From assembly GCA_002454335.1 (NCBI GenBank), contig DKIP01000107.1:4249-14996 (forward strand): DNA of 10,748 nt, given 5' to 3'. Below the pieces are notes generated by a model. It had not been told where the DNA came from and did not search any database. It saw nothing but the letters and a program-made list of their open reading frames with translations. Below are positions 6,728 to 10,748 of the stretch, piece by piece. The position numbers were made by a program, and so were the translations under genes. How positions within the stretch are numbered: the first letter of the stretch is position 1; every line of letters begins with the position of its first letter. This DNA comes from Cytophagaceae bacterium UBA6715. GTDB taxonomy: Bacteria > Bacteroidota > Bacteroidia > Cytophagales > Spirosomataceae.

Positions 6728-6802
6728 TTGATTTTGATTAGAACTAGGGCCTTTTCAGGACTTAATATCCCCAAGTTAAGACCTTCCAATCAAAAATCAA
6801 AT
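6726..6802 (-). promoter_or_regulatory. Long inverted repeat in the amylase-kinase spacer, over the kinase start
   Basis: Arms 6726-6739 and 6788-6802 are complementary apart from one extra base. Nested inside, GGACTTAA and TTAAGACC form an 8-bp stem with one mismatch. In minus-strand RNA the distal arm includes the first two bases of the kinase start codon, so folding could limit initiation. The outer arms are almost entirely A-U pairs and there is no clear U tract, so it is not a standard terminator. Confidence 0.4.
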
Positions 6803-6809
6803 GTTAAGT

Positions 6810-8654
6810 TTATTTAACCTCAAACACCAAAGCCGTCTTCGCAGGAACTTCCAAATTCGCCCCCAAAACTTGCGTCTTGTCACTCAAAACATCAGTTAAC
6901 TGAGCCCCCGGCTTAATCAATTCCGCATAATTTCCCATGCTGAGTGACTTCGAGGTGGAATTCTTATTCATCACGACCATAACTTTGCCTTTTTCCGAAT
7001 GACGGAAATATACATATACCCCATTTTCTGGGCCAAAATGCGTCAATTTCCCATCGTGTATGACAGCATTGTTTTTACGCCAATTCAACAATTTCTTAAA
7101 GAAGTCTTGCGTGCTTTTCTCGTCAGCCGTAAATCCACGTTGGGTTACTGCATCTTTGGTATCTCCGGGCCAACCGCCATAAAAATCGCCACGAATTTCG
7201 CCATGTTCGTTGCTTTTGGGATTCGACATCAAGATTTCGGTTCCGTAAAAAATTTGCGGAATGCCACGTGTCGTCAACAAATAGGTCATTCCCATTCGGA
7301 ATAAAGCTTGGTCATGTTTGACCTGTGAATAGAAGCGTGACATGTCATGGTTATCCCCAAACACCACCAAATTATCCGGATTCGCATAAACCAAATCATT
7401 CGAAATCACCGAATAAATCTTGTTCAAACCCTTGCCCCAATCTTGATCATTCTCATTCATTGCCTCCGAAATGGCATTTTGCAACGGAAAATCCATCAAG
7501 GCCGGCAACGATGATTTGAAACCATCGCGGTTGATTTTACCTTTTTGCCAATAAGATGTAATGATTGGATTCGATGACCACTCCTCGCCTACCATGTTCA
7601 AATTGGGGTATTCCGCTAGTACCGCGTCCGACCAGCGTGCCTCGAAATGTTTTTCAGAGTACGGATAGGTATCGATTCGAATACCACCCAGATGGGCATA
7701 TTCAATCCACCAAATTGTATTCTGAATCAAATAATTCGCCATAAATGGATTCTTTTGATTCAAATCCGGCATGGCAGGAACGAACCAACCTTCGGTCTGC
7801 ATTTTGGCATCGTACTGTGACACATGGGGATCTTGAACCGTTTCCCTACGGTGTGTTGTCGATACAAATTTGCCATCAAAATTAATCCAATCTTTAAACG
7901 GAAAATCTTTCATCCACCAGTGACCATCGCCGCAATGATTCAATACGACATCCATTACGAGCTTAATGCCCTTTTGGCCTGCCTTTTCCGCTAATTCCTT
8001 GTATTGCGCATTCGTCCCAAAACGCGGGTCGACCAAATAATGGTCCGTGATCGCATAACCATGATAACTTTCTTTCGCCTGATCATTGGCCAAAACCGGC
8101 ATATTCCAAATCGCCGTAAATCCCATGTCATGGATATAAGGCAAACGGTCAATGATACCTTTTAGGTCACCCCCATGCCGACCGTACATTTCGTTACGCG
8201 CGGGATTGGGTTCACGGTAAGTTGGAGCAGCATCGTTGCTCGGGTCGCCATTCGCAAAACGATCGGGTGTGATAAGATAGATGACATCTTTGGTTGAATA
8301 GGATGGTCGATTCGCGGAATTCGGTACACGTGAATCGAGTTTATAGTCGATGTGATGAAGGATTTTATCCCCCTTTTGAATGTCAATCGGATATGACCCT
8401 GCCAGCGCGTTTTTCGATATTTCACAATCTACGAAAAGGTAGTTTGGACTATCGGCATTATGCACTTTAACAATTTTTAAACCCGGTTTTTTCGAGATAA
8501 CCTCAGCACCTTTTAAGTCCTTTCCATGGATTAGGAGCTGTAAATTGGGGTTTTTCATGCCCACCCACCAGTTGAGCGGTTCGATACGTAAATCTTGTGC
8601 TTGAAGTGCATGTAGGCTAACTGCCGCAAATAGGAATAATATAAGTTTCTTCAT
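6810..8654 (-). CDS. Exported GH13 alpha-amylase / neopullulanase (SusA-like cyclomaltodextrinase)
   Basis: This 614-residue enzyme hydrolyses alpha-1,4 linkages in maltooligosaccharides, cyclodextrins or pullulan outside the cytoplasm. A signal peptide (1-18, cleavage near LQA) is followed by an N-terminal beta domain (about 20-110) as in cyclomaltodextrinases, the (beta/alpha)8 barrel (about 122-530) and a C-terminal beta domain. The four GH13 regions are present: DVVLNH (235-240), GIRIDTYPY with nucleophile Asp328, VGEEW with acid/base Glu357, and DNHD with Asp437. Length and architecture are close to Bacteroides SusA, but no susC/susD-like genes are nearby. It is not a lipoprotein, so it is probably periplasmic. 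It lies on the same strand as the kinase/regulator pair. The exact substrate within this group is uncertain. Confidence 0.93.
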   Translation of the reverse strand: MKKLILFLFAAVSLHALQAQDLRIEPLNWWVGMKNPNLQLLIHGKDLKGAEVISKKPGLKIVKVHNADSPNYLFVDCEISKNALAGSYPIDIQKGDKILHHIDYKLDSRVPNSANRPSYSTKDVIYLITPDRFANGDPSNDAAPTYREPNPARNEMYGRHGGDLKGIIDRLPYIHDMGFTAIWNMPVLANDQAKESYHGYAITDHYLVDPRFGTNAQYKELAEKAGQKGIKLVMDVVLNHCGDGHWWMKDFPFKDWINFDGKFVSTTHRRETVQDPHVSQYDAKMQTEGWFVPAMPDLNQKNPFMANYLIQNTIWWIEYAHLGGIRIDTYPYSEKHFEARWSDAVLAEYPNLNMVGEEWSSNPIITSYWQKGKINRDGFKSSLPALMDFPLQNAISEAMNENDQDWGKGLNKIYSVISNDLVYANPDNLVVFGDNHDMSRFYSQVKHDQALFRMGMTYLLTTRGIPQIFYGTEILMSNPKSNEHGEIRGDFYGGWPGDTKDAVTQRGFTADEKSTQDFFKKLLNWRKNNAVIHDGKLTHFGPENGVYVYFRHSEKGKVMVVMNKNSTSKSLSMGNYAELIKPGAQLTDVLSDKTQVLGANLEVPAKTALVFEVK

Positions 8655-8673
8655 GAATATGGAGGGTTTTGTT

Positions 8674-8705
8674 CAGGATGTCAGGGTCAAGACCCTAACA
8701 TCCTG
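8674..8705. promoter_or_regulatory. 15-bp hairpin/palindrome just upstream of the amylase gene
   Basis: CAGGATGTCAGGGTC (8674-8688) and GACCCTAACATCCTG (8691-8705) are complementary with one mismatch around AA. It ends 19 bases before the amylase start codon, so it is either a structured leader or an operator for a dimeric regulator. TAATTTTA, a -7-like box one base off consensus, lies just upstream on the minus strand (8718-8711), but no well-spaced -33 box was found. There is no T tract on either side. Confidence 0.55.
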
Positions 8706-8814
8706 TGGGATAAAATTAGCTGAAATGGAGCAAAAAAGCGTTAAAAATGGCCTAAAAATGTGAAAATTATCATGTTTTAGGTAGTTAAACGGACGAAAAA
8801 GTGCTTGTTTGCGT

Positions 8815-8847
8815 AACGCTGCCGGGGTCGCTGACCCCGGCAGCGTT
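8815..8847. repeat. Perfect 15-bp GC-rich hairpin in the divergent amylase/glmS spacer
   Basis: AACGCTGCCGGGGTC (8815-8829) and GACCCCGGCAGCGTT (8833-8847) are exact complements around a GCT loop. The pairing continues by two bases (GT/AC) past a bulged T. It has no T tract, and it sits between two genes that read away from it, so a terminator role is unlikely. It could be a REP-like dispersed element or a regulatory site. It shares an 11-mer with the altered tRNA fragment. Confidence 0.7.
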
Positions 8848-8861
8848 TACCCCCCGGTATC

Positions 8862-8892
8862 TTGCTTTTCCACGTAGATTTCAAGATATTTG
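8862..8892 (+). promoter_or_regulatory. Candidate glmS promoter
   Basis: TTG (8862-8864) and GATATTTG (8885-8892, one base off TAnnTTTG) are 20 bases apart, a normal Bacteroidota spacing. The -7-like box ends 30 bases before the glmS start codon. Confidence 0.4.
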
Positions 8893-8922
8893 TACTAATT
8901 AAAGCCCTAAAACAATTATCCT

Positions 8923-10748
8923 ATGTGTGGAATCGTCGCCTACATCGGCTCTCAAGCCGCTTATCCCATCATTTTAAAAGGTCTTAAGCGTTTAGAATAC
9001 CGCGGTTACGACAGCGCAGGAATTGCACTTTACGGCAAAAACATCACCAATTTCAAGAAAAAAGGACGCGTTGCTGAGCTGGAATCGTGGACAGACGATA
9101 TCACCCTGTCAGCGTCAGTGGGGATAGGGCATACGCGCTGGGCGACGCACGGCGAACCGTCCGATGTGAATGCACACCCACACAAATCGAACTCGGGAAA
9201 ATTGACTTTGGTCCATAACGGAATCATCGAAAACTATGCATCCTTAAAGCAAGAGTTGATTCAAAAGGGATATACGTTTGAGAGTGCGACGGATACGGAG
9301 GTTTTGGTGAATTTTATTGAGGAAATCCAACGGAGCAACAATTATTCCTTGGAAGAGGCGATGCGCATCGCGTTAAAGCGCGTGGTAGGCGCTTATGTGA
9401 TTATTGTGATGGAAGAAGGATTCCCAGACCGACTGATCGCGGCGCGCAAAGGAAGTCCTTTGGTGATCGGTGTGGGTGATGGCGAACACTTTTTGGCATC
9501 TGATGCCTCGCCGATTATCGAATACACGAAGAAAGTAATTTACGTTAATGATTATGAATTGGCCATTATTTCCCAAGATGAAATCATCTTGAAGAATTTG
9601 GGAAATGAGCCGATTACCCCATACATCCAACAATTAGACATGGAATTAGCCCAAATCGAAAAGGGTGGCTATGACCATTTCATGTTGAAGGAAATTTTCG
9701 ACCAACCAGCCTCATTGACTGACTGTTTACGCGGCCGGTTGGATAGTGAAAACATGACGTTGACCTTGGCTGGCGTTGAACAACATTTATCCGTCTTTTC
9801 TCAGGCCAAAAGAATCGTCATCGTAGCCTGCGGAACCAGTTGGCATGCTGGCCTCGTTGCCGAATACATGATTGAGACCCTTTGCCGCATTCCGGTGGAG
9901 GTGGAATATGCCTCGGAATTCCGTTACCGCGATCCGGTGATTGGGCCCGGCGATATCATTATTGCGATCTCCCAAAGTGGGGAAACGGCAGATACCTTGG
10001 TCGCCATCGAACGCGCGAAGGAACAAGGAGCCTTTATTTTTGGGGTGGTAAATGCCGTAGGATCTTCGATCGCACGTATTTCACACGCGGGTGCCTATAC
10101 GCATGCCGGACCGGAAATTGGCGTAGCGAGTACAAAAGCCTTTACGGCCCAATTGACCGTTTTAGCCATGATGGCGATGAAAATAGGTAAGGCCAAAGGT
10201 ACCCTAGCCACAGCCGAATATGATCGTTTGATTGCAGAATTGGCATTGATTCCTGAAAAGGTCAAAACGACTTTGGCGACACATGAAGCCATTAAAGAAG
10301 TTGCCAAACATTACGCAGATGCGCGTGATTTCTTATTCTTGGGTCGTGGATACAACTTCCCGGTTGCCTTGGAGGGGGCCTTAAAGTTGAAGGAAATTTC
10401 CTACATCCATGCGGAAGGATATCCGGCAGCGGAGATGAAGCATGGTCCGATCGCTTTGGTAGACGAAAACCTGCCGGTCTTGTTCATCGCGACCAAAGAT
10501 GCGTATTATGAGAAGATTGTGAGTAATATCCAGGAAATCAAGGCTCGCAAAGGTATGGTGATTGCGGTGATTTCGGAGGGGGATTCGCTGATTCGCGATA
10601 TGGCTGACCATGTGCTGGTTGTGCCGGAGGTGGATGAGTTGTTGGCCCCGCTGATTAGCGTCCTACCTACTCAATTATTGTCTTATTACATTGGGGTATT
10701 GCGCGGATTGGATGTGGATAAACCACGTAATTTGGCGAAGTCGGTGAC
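8923..10748 (+). CDS. glmS: Glutamine-fructose-6-phosphate aminotransferase (isomerizing), 3' end cut by the window
   Basis: It makes glucosamine-6-phosphate from fructose-6-phosphate and glutamine, the first step toward UDP-GlcNAc for peptidoglycan and lipopolysaccharide. The frame is open to the window end with 608 whole codons; the closing residues PRNLAKSV indicate only a few codons are missing. The start MCGIVAYIG places the glutaminase nucleophile Cys2 directly after the initiator. Arg72-Trp73 and Asn99-Gly100 complete that site. The two SIS domains follow, with CGTS (303-306), SQSGET (350-355), Lys488, Glu491, His507 and Lys606, all offset by three from the E. coli enzyme. It reads away from the amylase gene. 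No glmS ribozyme is expected or seen. Assignment is firm. Confidence 0.97.
   Translation, partial: MCGIVAYIGSQAAYPIILKGLKRLEYRGYDSAGIALYGKNITNFKKKGRVAELESWTDDITLSASVGIGHTRWATHGEPSDVNAHPHKSNSGKLTLVHNGIIENYASLKQELIQKGYTFESATDTEVLVNFIEEIQRSNNYSLEEAMRIALKRVVGAYVIIVMEEGFPDRLIAARKGSPLVIGVGDGEHFLASDASPIIEYTKKVIYVNDYELAIISQDEIILKNLGNEPITPYIQQLDMELAQIEKGGYDHFMLKEIFDQPASLTDCLRGRLDSENMTLTLAGVEQHLSVFSQAKRIVIVACGTSWHAGLVAEYMIETLCRIPVEVEYASEFRYRDPVIGPGDIIIAISQSGETADTLVAIERAKEQGAFIFGVVNAVGSSIARISHAGAYTHAGPEIGVASTKAFTAQLTVLAMMAMKIGKAKGTLATAEYDRLIAELALIPEKVKTTLATHEAIKEVAKHYADARDFLFLGRGYNFPVALEGALKLKEISYIHAEGYPAAEMKHGPIALVDENLPVLFIATKDAYYEKIVSNIQEIKARKGMVIAVISEGDSLIRDMADHVLVVPEVDELLAPLISVLPTQLLSYYIGVLRGLDVDKPRNLAKSV

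Noticed and set aside
8655..8922. glmS ribozyme upstream of glmS
   Set aside because: That ribozyme is known from Firmicutes-type lineages. The hairpins here are simple single stems without the double-pseudoknot core.
9030..10611. Several open frames of 65-102 codons within the glmS region
   Set aside because: All lie in other frames of the well-supported glmS reading frame and have no family features.
1..10748. CRISPR array or phage genes
   Set aside because: No regularly spaced short repeats and no phage structural or replication motifs were seen.

Overview
The window looks like chromosomal DNA from a Bacteroidota bacterium, probably an aerobic Cytophagales-type lineage. The evidence is a SusA-like secreted GH13 amylase, a HisKA_2 kinase with a periplasmic repeat domain, promoter boxes resembling TAnnTTTG, A-rich leaders without a Shine-Dalgarno sequence, and a tRNA gene that does not encode CCA. 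Nothing allows a genus-level call.

Layout. (1) Positions 1-582 hold the 3' part of an RluA-family pseudouridine synthase gene. (2) Twelve bases after it lies an intact tRNA-Arg(CCG) (595-666) with a strong intrinsic terminator (686-715). (3) An exported Cys-type sulfatase (962-2611) and a formylglycine-generating enzyme (2613-3695) follow, one base apart. (4) A truncated second copy of the tRNA 3' part plus its terminator lies at 3930-4047. (5) On the minus strand are a kinase/response-regulator pair (6727-4197) and, upstream of it on the same strand, a SusA-like amylase (8654-6810). (6) A 268-bp divergent spacer with two strong hairpins precedes glmS (8923 to the window end, open at the 3' side and lacking only its last few codons).

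The most interesting structure is region 2-4. The sulfatase and its maturase lie between an intact tRNA-Arg gene and a displaced copy of that tRNA's 3' part. The two copies share a 25-nt and a 73-nt exact block, and the shared sequence runs 54 nt past the tRNA into the terminator. This is the geometry of a genomic island integrated at a tRNA 3' end, but the roughly 3.3-kb insert carries only the two metabolic genes and no recombinase. It can be read as a minimal, non-autonomous 'sulfatase plus own activator' cassette. The displaced copy also has five T-arm bases replaced by a 20-nt GC-rich segment.

Functionally, the sulfatase (S1_11-like, possibly acting on GlcNAc-6-sulfate) needs its active-site Cys oxidised to formylglycine. 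The adjacent FGE has the copper-binding Cys pair for that reaction, and both proteins appear to be exported. The amylase and two-component pair form a separate minus-strand unit that may sense and degrade alpha-glucans. rluA, tRNA-Arg and glmS are housekeeping genes flanking this accessory content.
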